Both the position numbers and the translations under genes were made by a program. From assembly GCF_009909155.2 (NCBI RefSeq), contig NZ_JAAAPM020000006.1, forward strand, positions 62,001 to 126,000: a stretch of DNA of 64,000 bases. Direction: 5' to 3'. The DNA comes from Flavobacterium undicola (lineage in GTDB: Bacteria > Bacteroidota > Bacteroidia > Flavobacteriales > Flavobacteriaceae). Positions within the stretch are counted from its first letter, which is position 1. Every line of letters begins with the position of its first letter. The notes beneath the pieces are model-generated. The model was given only the letters and a program-made list of their open reading frames with translations, was not told where the DNA came from and made no database searches. Positions 1 through 7,786 of the stretch are shown here, piece by piece.

Positions 1-27
1 GATGACTAAAACAAAACTCCTGTAAAA

Positions 28-246
28 ATGAACGCCTCAATAAGCCAAAAAATAATAGCCATTTGTAACGAAAAAATTGAAAAGAAAGGAGAAAACGTAG
101 GACTTTCATTTTATGCTTTTTTTGCTAATAAAAACGACAATCCCAAACTTTTAATGGAAGTGGCCGAGTGGTGGATTATGAAACATCAACTGGATCATTT
201 TGAAAAAGCAGTCAAAATTAGAGAAATGGTACAAAATGGATTGTAA
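28..246 (+). CDS. Small hypothetical protein (72 aa)
   Basis: A short intact reading frame encoding a soluble, charged protein with no signal peptide or membrane segment. Lysines and glutamates dominate the N-terminal third, and an aromatic stretch (AEWWIMKHQ, around residues 46-54) suggests a compact helical fold. I do not recognise a characterised family. It starts 19 nt after a possible upstream stop at 7-9, so it may be the last gene of an operon entering from the left edge. It is followed by a repeat-rich spacer and no co-directional gene within 300 nt. Coding confidence rests on codon use and composition, not on homology. Confidence 0.6.
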   Translation: MNASISQKIIAICNEKIEKKGENVGLSFYAFFANKNDNPKLLMEVAEWWIMKHQLDHFEKAVKIREMVQNGL

Positions 247-553
247 TTATTTTAACCGTAAAGATTTTTAAAAATTAATTCGTGAACCTGCCTGTCGGCA
301 GACAGGTTCGTGGCTAAAAAAGTTTAAACACAAAGTTCACAAAGCACAAAAATAATTTGCGACCCGAGCGATAGCGAATAGGCGAAGCAATCTGCGGTAA
401 AAAATTTAAACACAAAACTGTCTGCTGACAAGTAGAGATTACAAAGCGCAAAAAAATTTAAAAATAATCTGTGTTAATCCGTTTAATCTGTGTTATCCGT
501 GTTCCTTAACTTTTATTGATTTGAAAAACGAGTTTTTTTGCTAATTTTACCAA
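247..553. repeat. Repeat-rich intergenic spacer with palindrome and dispersed repeats
   Basis: No gene is supported here. Positions 284-309 form a hairpin-capable palindrome built on gaacctg...caggttc with an inner cctgtc/gacagg pairing, a type of short palindrome often seen between flavobacterial genes. Positions 466-505 carry the phrase aatctgtgttaatccg repeated in varied form, another common Bacteroidetes intergenic repeat. At 520-549 a TTTG and a TAATTTTA element 18 nt apart resemble a Bacteroidetes promoter. It would start transcription almost at the ATG of the next gene, implying a very short or absent leader. Confidence 0.55.
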
Positions 554-1327
554 ATGATTAAACTAAGTATTATTGGCTCTGGAAATGTAGCACAGCATCT
601 TATCACTACATTTCAAAACCTTGAAAAATCGAGCAGTGAAATTGAGTTAGTACAGGCGTTTTCCAGAAAACAGGAAGCGCTAACACATTTGCTTAGCCCG
701 GAACAAATTATCACAGAATATACTGATTTACAAGAAGCTGATTTGTATATCATTGCAGTTTCTGATGATGCTATCGAAAGTGTTGCTAGCCAACTCCCGT
801 TTAAAAATCGTTTGGTAGTGCATACTTCTGGTAGCGTGCCTTTAACGACTTTGCATGATGATAATCGAAAAGGCGTTTTTTATCCTTTACAAACTTTCAC
901 TAAAGGAAAGCCAGTCAATTTCGAGACGATTCCTATTTGCTTAGAAGCTGAAAATCCAACCGATTATCAAGTATTGGATAAGGTGGCCAAAAGCATTTCG
1001 GAAAAAGTTCACGCAATCAATTCAGAACAACGAAAAGCCTTGCATGTAGCAGCCGTTTTTGTCAATAATTTTACCAATCACCTCTATTCGATTGGAAATG
1101 AGATTTGCCAGAAAAACCGAATTCCGTTTGATATTTTAAAACCGATGATACAGGAAACGGTAGAAAAAATAATGACCCTTTCTCCAGATGAGGCACAAAC
1201 AGGACCGGCAATTCGCAATGACCAGAAAACAATTGCAGCTCACGAAGCGTTTTTAACCAATGGAAATCAATTAAACATATATAAAATCCTAACCCAATCC
1301 ATACAAGATAATGGCAAAAAGTTATAA
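554..1327 (+). CDS. Rossmann-fold DUF2520 domain protein (NAD(P)-binding oxidoreductase-like)
   Basis: The N-terminus has a clear dinucleotide-binding motif, GSGNVAQHL (residues 8-16), followed by a Rossmann fold to about residue 120. The C-terminal half is helical and matches the DUF2520 type, which resembles the dimerisation domain of F420- or NADP-dependent oxidoreductases and ketopantoate-reductase-like enzymes. The length of 257 aa is normal for the family, and the protein is cytoplasmic. The reaction is unknown for this family. The 3' end overlaps the next gene by 17 nt, so the two are probably co-transcribed, as is usual for this gene beside kdsC-like phosphatases in flavobacteria. The antisense frame at 1071-1556 is a shadow. 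Confidence 0.85.
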   Translation: MIKLSIIGSGNVAQHLITTFQNLEKSSSEIELVQAFSRKQEALTHLLSPEQIITEYTDLQEADLYIIAVSDDAIESVASQLPFKNRLVVHTSGSVPLTTLHDDNRKGVFYPLQTFTKGKPVNFETIPICLEAENPTDYQVLDKVAKSISEKVHAINSEQRKALHVAAVFVNNFTNHLYSIGNEICQKNRIPFDILKPMIQETVEKIMTLSPDEAQTGPAIRNDQKTIAAHEAFLTNGNQLNIYKILTQSIQDNGKKL

Positions 1328-1838
1328 AGAAATAATGAACGACATCACTACTTTTATTTTTGATGTTGATGGCGTACTTACTGATGGTTCCGTATTTGTA
1401 AACCCTGATGGCGAAATGTTGAGAACCATGAATATTCGCGATGGTTATGCGTTGAAAGCAGCGGTAGACAGTGGCTACAATGTTTGCATTATTTCGGGCG
1501 GAAGCAACGAAGGCGTGCGTGTGCGTTTGCGTAATCTGGGAATTACCGATATCCATTTAGGCACACCGGACAAGGTAGAAACCTTTGACGAATACATCGA
1601 TCTTTATCAAATAAAACAAGAACATATTTTATACATGGGTGATGATATTCCCGATTATCATGTGATGAAATTAGTCGCATTACCTACCTGCCCTCAGGAT
1701 GCCTGCCCTGAAATTAAAGGGATTTCTAAATACATTTCACATAAAAATGGCGGACAAGGTGCCGTTCGTGATGTGATTGAACAAGTCATGAAAGTACAAG
1801 GTAAATGGATGGAAAGTTTTGACGCAAAATACGACTAG
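1311..1838 (+). CDS. kdsC: KdsC-type HAD phosphatase (3-deoxy-D-manno-octulosonate 8-phosphate phosphatase family)
   Basis: A minimal, cap-less HAD hydrolase of 175 aa. Motif I is FDVDGVLTDG with the nucleophile Asp18 and general acid Asp20. Motif II is the IISGG segment at residues 60-64. Motif IV is GDDIPD with Asp111, Asp112 and Asp115. These match KdsC, which removes phosphate from KDO-8-P in lipopolysaccharide core synthesis and acts as a cytoplasmic tetramer. The start lies inside the preceding gene (17-nt overlap), which argues for translational coupling. Other HAD phosphatases share the motifs, so the exact substrate is inferred from length and the absence of a cap domain. Confidence 0.85.
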   Translation: MAKSYKEIMNDITTFIFDVDGVLTDGSVFVNPDGEMLRTMNIRDGYALKAAVDSGYNVCIISGGSNEGVRVRLRNLGITDIHLGTPDKVETFDEYIDLYQIKQEHILYMGDDIPDYHVMKLVALPTCPQDACPEIKGISKYISHKNGGQGAVRDVIEQVMKVQGKWMESFDAKYD

Positions 1839-2012
1839 AAGCGGGAAGCTGGAAGTTGGGAGTTGGAAGACAGATTTCAGAATATAGAATGTTCATTATA
1901 CATAAATTTTAGAAACTTCCATCTTCTAACTTCCAACTCCTAACCTCTAACTTCTAACTCCCAACTTCCAGCTCCCAGCTTCTAACTTCCAACTCCTAAC
2001 TTCCAACTTCAA
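1839..2012. repeat. Low-complexity dispersed repeat (ctaacttccaactc units) with inverted arms
   Basis: The whole spacer between kdsC and the prenyltransferase consists of variants of a 9-14 nt unit such as cttccaactc or cttctaactt. The first 30 nt (gaagctggaagttgggag and onwards) are complementary to the last third, so the transcript could fold into a long imperfect hairpin. Units of this type are scattered through flavobacterial genomes. It has no spacers of constant length and is not a CRISPR array. Confidence 0.7.
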
Positions 2013-2939
2013 ATGTTAAATCTCATTCGATATAAAAACCTATTGATACTTGCTTTAATGCAAATCATTTTCAGATATGGTTTTTTGAAATTACAAAATA
2101 TTGATTTGGCTCTGGCCGATTGGCAATATGGTTTATTGGTATTAAGTACGGTTTTAATTGCGGCGGCGGGTTATGTAATCAATGATATTTTTGATCAGGA
2201 AACCGACAACGAAAACAAACCCGATAAAGTAATTGTAGGCAAATTGATTTCTGAAAACAAAGCTTATACTATTTATGCCTTGTTAAATGTTAGCGGAGTT
2301 GCGATTGGATTTTATTTATCCAATGTGATTATGAGACCTAATTTTGCAGCCATCTTTGTTTTGACAGCTGCAACCTTATACATTTATGCTACGAGTTTAA
2401 AACAAATGCTGCTTTTGGGCAATATCGTTGTGGCTTTATTATTGTCATTAAGTGTTGTTATCATTGGAATTTTCGACCTGTTTCCGGCAACCAACGCTAC
2501 TAATCAGGAAGTAATGGCAACCCTGTTTTCAATACTTTTAGACTATGCTATTTTTGCTTTTATGATTAATTTGCTACGCGAAATTGTTAAAGATTTAGAA
2601 GATTTCGACGGCGATTTCAAGCAAGGAATGAGCACATTAGCGATTGTTTTAGGCGTTCAAAAAACGGCAAAGTTAGTTTTCGTTTTGAGTTTCGTTCCCA
2701 TAATTGCATTGCTTATTTATATCAACAATTATTTGGTTGCCCATAATTTGATAGCTGCCACTATTTATAGTTTTGTTTTTATTTTAGGGCCAATGCTTTA
2801 TTTTAGCATTAAAATTTGGACTGCACAATCAAAAACCGACTTTCAAATTTTAAGTAAAGTCCTGAAATGGATCTTATTTTTCGGAATTTTATCTATTCTA
2901 TTTATTACCTTAAATATAAAATACCATGCTTCGAAATAA
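2013..2939 (+). CDS. UbiA-family prenyltransferase, geranylgeranylglycerol-phosphate geranylgeranyltransferase-like
   Basis: A polytopic membrane protein of 308 aa with eight or nine hydrophobic segments. The first aspartate-rich motif is NDIFDQETD (around residues 57-65), and a second DLEDFDGD motif follows at about residues 191-198. These bind Mg-prenyl diphosphate in UbiA enzymes. Flavobacterial homologues are usually annotated as geranylgeranylglycerol-phosphate geranylgeranyltransferase-like, but the acceptor substrate in Bacteroidetes is not settled. Menaquinone or other prenylated products are possible. The gene overlaps maf by 14 nt, so they form an operon. Confidence 0.85.
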   Translation: MLNLIRYKNLLILALMQIIFRYGFLKLQNIDLALADWQYGLLVLSTVLIAAAGYVINDIFDQETDNENKPDKVIVGKLISENKAYTIYALLNVSGVAIGFYLSNVIMRPNFAAIFVLTAATLYIYATSLKQMLLLGNIVVALLLSLSVVIIGIFDLFPATNATNQEVMATLFSILLDYAIFAFMINLLREIVKDLEDFDGDFKQGMSTLAIVLGVQKTAKLVFVLSFVPIIALLIYINNYLVAHNLIAATIYSFVFILGPMLYFSIKIWTAQSKTDFQILSKVLKWILFFGILSILFITLNIKYHASK

Positions 2940-3510
2940 ATTAAAACCATACCAAATCATCCTAGCTTCGGGTTCACCCAGAAGACAGCAGTTTTTCAAA
3001 GATTTGGATATCGATTTTGAAATTCGATTAAAAGAAATTGAAGAAATTTTCCCTCCAGAATTAAAAAGAGAGGAAATCACTAATTATTTAGCCGAACTAA
3101 AAGCCGCAGCTTTCGATGGAGAATTAAACAATAACGAAATTCTCGTTACCAGCGATACCTTGGTTTGGCACAACCAAAAAGCTTTGGGAAAACCAAAAGA
3201 CAGCCAGGATGCTTTTGAAATTTTAAAATCATTATCGAATGCTACTCACGAAGTAATTACCTCGGTTTGCTTTAAAACGAACACTAAAACAGAAGTAATA
3301 TACGAAATAACCAAAGTTACTTTCAACGAATTAAGTGACGAAGCGATTGCTTATTATATCGAAAATTACAAACCTTTTGACAAAGCTGGTGCTTATGGAA
3401 TTCAGGAATGGATTGGTTTTATAGGAGTTAGAAAAATTGAAGGTTCTTATGCCAATGTTATCGGGCTTCCAGTAGACAAAGTATACCAATATTTGAGTAA
3501 TTTAGCTTAA
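2926..3510 (+). CDS. maf: Maf-family nucleotide pyrophosphatase
   Basis: The N-terminal LASGSPRR signature (residues 14-21) is the Maf substrate-binding loop. The TSDTLVWH segment carries the conserved catalytic aspartate, and DKAGAYGIQEW near residue 149 is the family's C-terminal signature. At 194 aa it has the usual length. Maf proteins hydrolyse dTTP/UTP or modified nucleotides to monophosphates, a house-cleaning role. The start overlaps the end of the prenyltransferase gene, consistent with translational coupling. Confidence 0.92.
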   Translation: MLRNKLKPYQIILASGSPRRQQFFKDLDIDFEIRLKEIEEIFPPELKREEITNYLAELKAAAFDGELNNNEILVTSDTLVWHNQKALGKPKDSQDAFEILKSLSNATHEVITSVCFKTNTKTEVIYEITKVTFNELSDEAIAYYIENYKPFDKAGAYGIQEWIGFIGVRKIEGSYANVIGLPVDKVYQYLSNLA

Positions 3511-3520
3511 AACAAAACAC

Positions 3521-4060
3521 ATGGATTTCTTTAATAATTTTACAAACGAATCAATTGCGACCGGTATAGTAGTATTAATTCTGATTATTTCACGAATTAT
3601 GTCTACGAAATTAGTACGCAAATTTGCAAAAAGCACTCATATCATTGAAAACAGAACCAATTTAGTTATTAAATACTTTCACCTACTGATAAATATTCTA
3701 GTAATTATTGCTTTGATTATTATTTGGGGAGTACGCCCAAAAGAAATTATTTCAGGCATTGCTTCGGTCGCTACTGTGATAGGTGTAGCCGGTGTTGTCA
3801 TGATTGCCCAATGGTCTATTTTGAGTAATATTACCTCAGGGGTTCTTTTATTCTTTTCCTTTCCCTTTAAAATAGGCGATGTGATCCAAATTCTAGACAA
3901 AGACTTTCCTATTATTGGCGAAATTGAAGATATTGGAGCTTTTCATGTAACCTTAAAAAACAAAGAAGGCGAAACGATTATTTACCCTAACAATCTATTT
4001 TTTCAAAAAGGGATTTCTATATTACCTAACCATTATGACGAAAAAGAATTCGTGGATTAA
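3521..4060 (+). CDS. Small mechanosensitive channel of the MscS family
   Basis: A 179-aa membrane protein with two N-terminal hydrophobic helices (about residues 12-28 and 50-70) and a glycine/alanine-rich pore helix (residues 78-105, GIASVATVIGVAGVV). The MscS beta domain signature follows (FSFPFKIGDVIQI, then GEIEDIGAFHVTLKNKEG). It lacks the long C-terminal alpha/beta vestibule of E. coli MscS, so it is a minimal version. It lies 10 nt after maf and is probably in the same transcript. The likely function is turgor-release ion conductance in the inner membrane. Confidence 0.88.
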   Translation: MDFFNNFTNESIATGIVVLILIISRIMSTKLVRKFAKSTHIIENRTNLVIKYFHLLINILVIIALIIIWGVRPKEIISGIASVATVIGVAGVVMIAQWSILSNITSGVLLFFSFPFKIGDVIQILDKDFPIIGEIEDIGAFHVTLKNKEGETIIYPNNLFFQKGISILPNHYDEKEFVD

Positions 4061-4148
4061 TTCCTATAAAAAGAATGGTTCATTTATTATTTTATAGTAA
4101 CTTTATAGAATAGGCTATTCTTCACAAAACCTTTTAAACAATTATATC

Positions 4149-5966
4149 ATGCTATTTAGTAATAAAATAATTGTTTTTGTCATAATTCTTCTGTGTTGTC
4201 AACTTTCTTTTTCACAAGATAAAACAACACCGAAAGACAGTAGCGCTGTACTTACTAGCATAGTAACTACGCCAAAAAACAAAACGGCTAAGTTTTTCCA
4301 TAAGTTAATATTCAAACCTACAAAGTCTAAAAAAGTCAATAAAAAGATTATTGTACCAAAGCATTTAAAGGTAGAAGGTAAAATTATTAGAAATATTATT
4401 ATTACTACACTCGATCCTTTTGGGTATTCTGAAAGTGATACTACTAAAATCCCTACGCAATGGTCAGAAAAAACAGGAAACTGGGCACATTTAAAATCAA
4501 AAAGAATAGCAATCAAAAATATGTTGCTTTTTTCCAAAAACAAGCCTTACAGCTTACTGGAAATAAAAGAATCTGAACGTATTTTAAGAAGTCAAAACTT
4601 TATCAATAGAGTAAGTATTACTGAAAAATTAGCGGCTCCAAAATCAGATTCAGTAGATGTTTTTGTACGGGTTTTGGACTCCTGGAGCTCAATTCCTAAA
4701 TTCAATATTTCTAACTCAAAAACAGGCCTCGGACTCAAAGAGCGCAATTTTTTCGGATTAGGACATCAATTGGATTATTACTACTCCAACCGAAAAAGTG
4801 ATGGAAAAGACGCTAATAATATGAGTTACCTGATTCCCAATATCAAAAATTCATTCATTAGAACCGAATTAAAATACAGTGTCGATTTTGATCGTTATTA
4901 TTCTAAAGGCATCACTATCGAGCGGCCTTTTTATTCTCCATTGTCTAAATGGGCAGCTGGAATTGCACTTAATCAAAATTATTTAAAAGACAGTATTCAG
5001 GATGTAGACGAAACCTATATTTCGCAAAATTTCAAATACAGCACTCATGATTTTTGGGCAGGAAGAGCTTTTCGCATTATCAAAGCAGATAGCATTACGG
5101 AGCGAACAACCAATTTGATTGTTTCTGCACGCTTCTTAAATATGAATTATCTAATTAAACCTTCAGAAACATTAGATCCCATACATTTTTATGATACTGA
5201 AAAATTACTATTAACCGGAATAGGAATCACCACCAGACAATTTGTTGAAGACCGTTACATTTTTAAAAACGGACAAACCGAAGACGTTCCTATAGGTAGA
5301 ATCTACGGAATAACGGGAGGCTATCAATACAAAAACTCCAAATGGCGTCCTTATATAGGAGCTCAAATTTCTTTTGGTAATTACCACCAATGGGGATTTT
5401 TAAGCACCAATTTTGAGATAGGCAGTTTTTTTAGACAATCAAAAACAGAACAAAGCGCCATCAGTTTTCAAGCAAATTATTTTACCAATCTCATCGAAAT
5501 TGGAAATTGGAAATTCAGACAATTCATCAAACCCCAAATAATTATTGGTATTAACAGAGAAAAAAGCTTAGGCGATTTATTAACGATCAACGAAAACAAT
5601 GGTATTCAAGGCTTCAACAGTGCTATTTATGGTACTCAAAAAATGATCTTGACCTTACAGACACAATCGTATTCACCAAAAGCAATTTGGGGATTTCGTT
5701 TCAATCCTTATTTTAATTATTCCATTGCAGTACTAGGCAATAAGAATAACCAAATCCACACGAACAAAACCTATTCAAAAATAGGAATTGGAGTCCTTAT
5801 TAACAATGATTATTTAGTATTTAGTTCCTTCCAATTATCATTAGCCTATTATCCTAATATTCCGTTTCAAGGGGATCATATTTTCAAAACTAACGCTTTT
5901 GAAACTACTGATTTTGGATTTCAAAATTTTGAATTAGCCAAACCTAAAATAGTACCTTTTAAATAA
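4149..5966 (+). CDS. Outer-membrane protein with POTRA-like domain and beta-barrel (BamA/TamA-like)
   Basis: The 605-aa protein begins with a signal peptide (cleavage probably near residue 22, after SFSQ). Residues 70-175 read as a POTRA-like domain (KHLKVEGKIIRNIIITTLDPF, then a helix with ILRSQNFI and a VDVFVRVLDSW strand). The rest alternates polar and aromatic residues as in an outer-membrane barrel, and includes a LKERNFFGLGHQLDYYYSN segment typical of Omp85-type first strands. I do not recognise a named member. A role in outer-membrane insertion or transport is inference from fold. It stands alone, 88 nt after the MscS gene. Confidence 0.7.
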   Translation: MLFSNKIIVFVIILLCCQLSFSQDKTTPKDSSAVLTSIVTTPKNKTAKFFHKLIFKPTKSKKVNKKIIVPKHLKVEGKIIRNIIITTLDPFGYSESDTTKIPTQWSEKTGNWAHLKSKRIAIKNMLLFSKNKPYSLLEIKESERILRSQNFINRVSITEKLAAPKSDSVDVFVRVLDSWSSIPKFNISNSKTGLGLKERNFFGLGHQLDYYYSNRKSDGKDANNMSYLIPNIKNSFIRTELKYSVDFDRYYSKGITIERPFYSPLSKWAAGIALNQNYLKDSIQDVDETYISQNFKYSTHDFWAGRAFRIIKADSITERTTNLIVSARFLNMNYLIKPSETLDPIHFYDTEKLLLTGIGITTRQFVEDRYIFKNGQTEDVPIGRIYGITGGYQYKNSKWRPYIGAQISFGNYHQWGFLSTNFEIGSFFRQSKTEQSAISFQANYFTNLIEIGNWKFRQFIKPQIIIGINREKSLGDLLTINENNGIQGFNSAIYGTQKMILTLQTQSYSPKAIWGFRFNPYFNYSIAVLGNKNNQIHTNKTYSKIGIGVLINNDYLVFSSFQLSLAYYPNIPFQGDHIFKTNAFETTDFGFQNFELAKPKIVPFK

Positions 5967-6053
5967 AATTAACCCTTATTAAATTGATTAATAAACAATT
6001 AATCAGTATATTTATACAAAAGAATCCTAATTTTTAATTTAAAACTTATAAGT

Positions 6054-6362
6054 ATGAGAAAACTAAACTTTTATTTGATGGTTATGATACTATCAATATG
6101 TGTACTACCTACAAGCACTTATGCAGCAGAAAAAAACTCTTCTGATACTCCAAAAGAAATTCCTGCAGAAGTTCAAACAATGATGAACCGATTAAATGAA
6201 ATTAAAAAAATGGACAAGTCTGAATTGTCCTCTTCTGAAAAAAAAGAATTAAGAACCGAAGTTAAAACCATTAAAAAGAATTTAAGATCATCTAATCAAG
6301 GTGTTTATTTATCTGTTGGAGCTATTATTATTATTGTTCTTTTATTAATCTTATTAGTTTAA
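6054..6362 (+). CDS. Small exported protein with C-terminal membrane anchor
   Basis: A 102-aa protein with a signal peptide (residues 1-24, ending in TSTYAAE), a charged helical middle (residues 30-80, coiled-coil-like with many Lys/Glu) and a very hydrophobic C-terminal helix (GVYLSVGAIIIIVLLLILLV). The topology suggests a periplasm-facing domain anchored in the inner membrane. Similar small proteins are common and uncharacterised in Flavobacterium. A hairpin terminator follows directly. Confidence 0.7.
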   Translation: MRKLNFYLMVMILSICVLPTSTYAAEKNSSDTPKEIPAEVQTMMNRLNEIKKMDKSELSSSEKKELRTEVKTIKKNLRSSNQGVYLSVGAIIIIVLLLILLV

Positions 6363-6384
6363 AAATCAACAAAATGCATTAAAC

Positions 6385-6420
6385 AAACAGCTCATTCCAA
6401 AAGGATGAGCTGTTTTGTTT
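6385..6420 (+). terminator. Rho-independent terminator after the small membrane protein
   Basis: A perfect 9-bp stem (acagctcat / atgagctgt) with a 9-nt loop and a following T-rich run (tgttttgttt) lies 23 nt after the stop codon at 6362. Confidence 0.85.
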
Positions 6421-6448
6421 AACTCAAAATTAAACATTGAATTGTTTT

Positions 6449-6467
6449 TTTGGCACAATAATTGGCT
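6449..6467 (+). promoter_or_regulatory. Sigma-54-like promoter, copy 1
   Basis: The element TTGGCACAATAATTGG has a GG pair (6452-6453) followed after exactly ten bases by TTGG, the -24/-12 spacing of RpoN promoters. The -24 part (TTGGCAC) is perfect, while the -12 part has GG instead of the consensus GC. The same arrangement precedes the two downstream paralogues. It lies 50 nt before the start codon at 6515. Confidence 0.6.
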
Positions 6468-6514
6468 TTTAGCTTATATCAATACATTTTAAATAACTTT
6501 AAAAACATAGAATT

Positions 6515-7021
6515 ATGAAAACATTAAAATTAATCGCAGCAGGAATTATATTATTAGTTACGAATGCAACAACTCAAGCTCAAGTTTCAGTAAATGTAAA
6601 TATCGGAGCTCCTCCAGCCTGGGGACCAGTTGGATATTCTAATATAGATTTTTACTACATCCCAGACATCCAAGTCTATTATGACATCCGTTATTCACAA
6701 TTTATTTATTTCGGTAATGGAAGATGGGTACGTTCAAGATATTTACCTAGACAATATAGAGATTACGACTTGTACCATGGTTATAAAGTAGTTTTACATG
6801 ATTATCACGGAAGAACACCTTATGTATACTATAAAAACCACAAGGCAAAATATTATAAAGGGTACAAAGGAAAACCACAAAAAAGCATAGGTTATAGAAA
6901 TGATAATAGACGTGACGATAAGCATGGTAACTATAATAATAGAGGAAACGATTATAACAAACACAATTCCGGAAATAATGACCACGATCGCGGAAATGGA
7001 AAAGGAAATAAAAAACATTAA
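6515..7021 (+). CDS. Tyrosine-rich secreted protein, paralogue 1
   Basis: A 168-aa protein with a signal peptide (residues 1-22, ending TQAQ). The mature domain is rich in Tyr, Arg and Asp, with the segment DFYYIPDIQVYYDIRYSQF (residues 45-63), W/R turns, and HDYHGRTPYVYYKNH. The C-terminal tail (residues 115-168) is low-complexity, basic and Asn/Gly/His-rich, and probably disordered. It shares about the whole mature domain with the genes at 7169-7621 (broken) and 7787-8320. The function is unknown; an envelope or cell-surface role is inferred from secretion. A terminator follows at 7041, so each copy is transcribed alone. Confidence 0.75.
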   Translation: MKTLKLIAAGIILLVTNATTQAQVSVNVNIGAPPAWGPVGYSNIDFYYIPDIQVYYDIRYSQFIYFGNGRWVRSRYLPRQYRDYDLYHGYKVVLHDYHGRTPYVYYKNHKAKYYKGYKGKPQKSIGYRNDNRRDDKHGNYNNRGNDYNKHNSGNNDHDRGNGKGNKKH

Positions 7022-7040
7022 ATTTTAATCTCTCAATACT

Positions 7041-7070
7041 AAAGAAACGCTAATTGCGTTTCTTTTTTTT
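7041..7070 (+). terminator. Rho-independent terminator after paralogue 1
   Basis: The stem agaaacgc / gcgtttct closes a 5-nt loop and is followed by eight T residues. It lies 20 nt after the stop codon. Confidence 0.88.
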
Positions 7071-7111
7071 AGCCCTTTTGCAAATGTTAAAAAAAAGTTA
7101 ACAAAATAACA

Positions 7112-7128
7112 TTGGCATATTAATTGGA
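7112..7128 (+). promoter_or_regulatory. Sigma-54-like promoter, copy 2 (before the pseudogene)
   Basis: TTGGCATATTAATTGG has the same GG-N10-GG spacing as copies 1 and 3. Upstream at 7097-7107 is agttaacaaaa, which recurs before copy 3 at 7691-7701 and could be an activator site. The promoter outlived the gene it served. Confidence 0.55.
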
Positions 7129-7168
7129 ATTAAATTTTAAAATTATAATAAATTAAAAAACAGGTAGC

Positions 7169-7621
7169 AGGAAAAACTTTAAAATTAATAGCAACAGGAA
7201 TTATTCTATTCTTAAGCAGCAATACGCATGCACAAGCATTCGTAAATATCAACATAGGAAACCCTCCTGCTTGGGGTTCTGTAGGATACACAAATGTTGA
7301 TTTTTATCACATCTCAGGTATATAATTCCATTATGATATTCGTCTGTCTCAATTTATTTATTTTGACGATGGAAGATGGATTCGTTCAAAAAACTACTAA
7401 AACACTAGACAAACTAGGATTTATATAATGGTTATAAAGTAGTGTTAAAAAATTATCATGGAAGAACTCTTTATGTATATTATAAAAATAACAAAGCAAA
7501 ATATTATAAAGGTTACAAAGGAAAACCACAAAAATAAATAGGTAAAAAACAAGATTTCCATTACGACGATAAAAAAAACAAGGGAAATCAAAAACATAAA
7601 AAAGGATGCAAAAAACATTAA
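7169..7621 (+). pseudogene. Decayed tyrosine-rich secreted protein, paralogue 2
   Basis: Reading from 7171 the frame gives GKTLKLIATGIILFLSSN followed by a mature region that matches paralogue 1 (AWGSVGYTNVDFYHI). The start codon is lost (gcagga in place of atg). In-frame stops occur at about 7322 (ggt ata taa) and 7398 (aac tac taa), and a frameshift near 7405-7420 moves the YNGYKV segment to another frame. A further stop follows the KGYKGKPQK segment near 7535. Downstream pieces stay recognisable (KNYHGRTLYVYYKN). The decay is recent enough for nearly full-length alignment. Confidence 0.85.
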
Positions 7622-7701
7622 TTTTAACGCTCCTAACAAAAAATAAAATAGCTATTCAATTTTATTTTTTCATTAAAAAAGTTAAAAATAAGTTAACAAA
7701 A

Positions 7702-7723
7702 TATTTTTGGCACAGTAGTTGAA
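7702..7723 (+). promoter_or_regulatory. Sigma-54-like promoter, copy 3
   Basis: TTTGGCACAGTAGTTGA has GG at 7709-7710 and the second TTG ending at 7721, the same 12-base register as in the two upstream copies. It lies 65 nt before the ATG at 7787. The -12 element reads TTGA rather than TTGC, so RpoN use is likely but unproven. Confidence 0.55.
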
Positions 7724-7786
7724 ATCAACCTAACATAATTATAAAAACAATTTAAAACCCCAAAATAACTTTAAAATATAGAAATT

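Noticed and set aside
1071-1556. 161-codon minus-strand frame
   Set aside because: It lies fully antisense to the DUF2520 and kdsC genes and has no recognisable domain.
1839-2012. Regular short repeats that could suggest a CRISPR array
   Set aside because: Units vary in sequence and length, and there are no unique spacers of constant size and no cas genes nearby.
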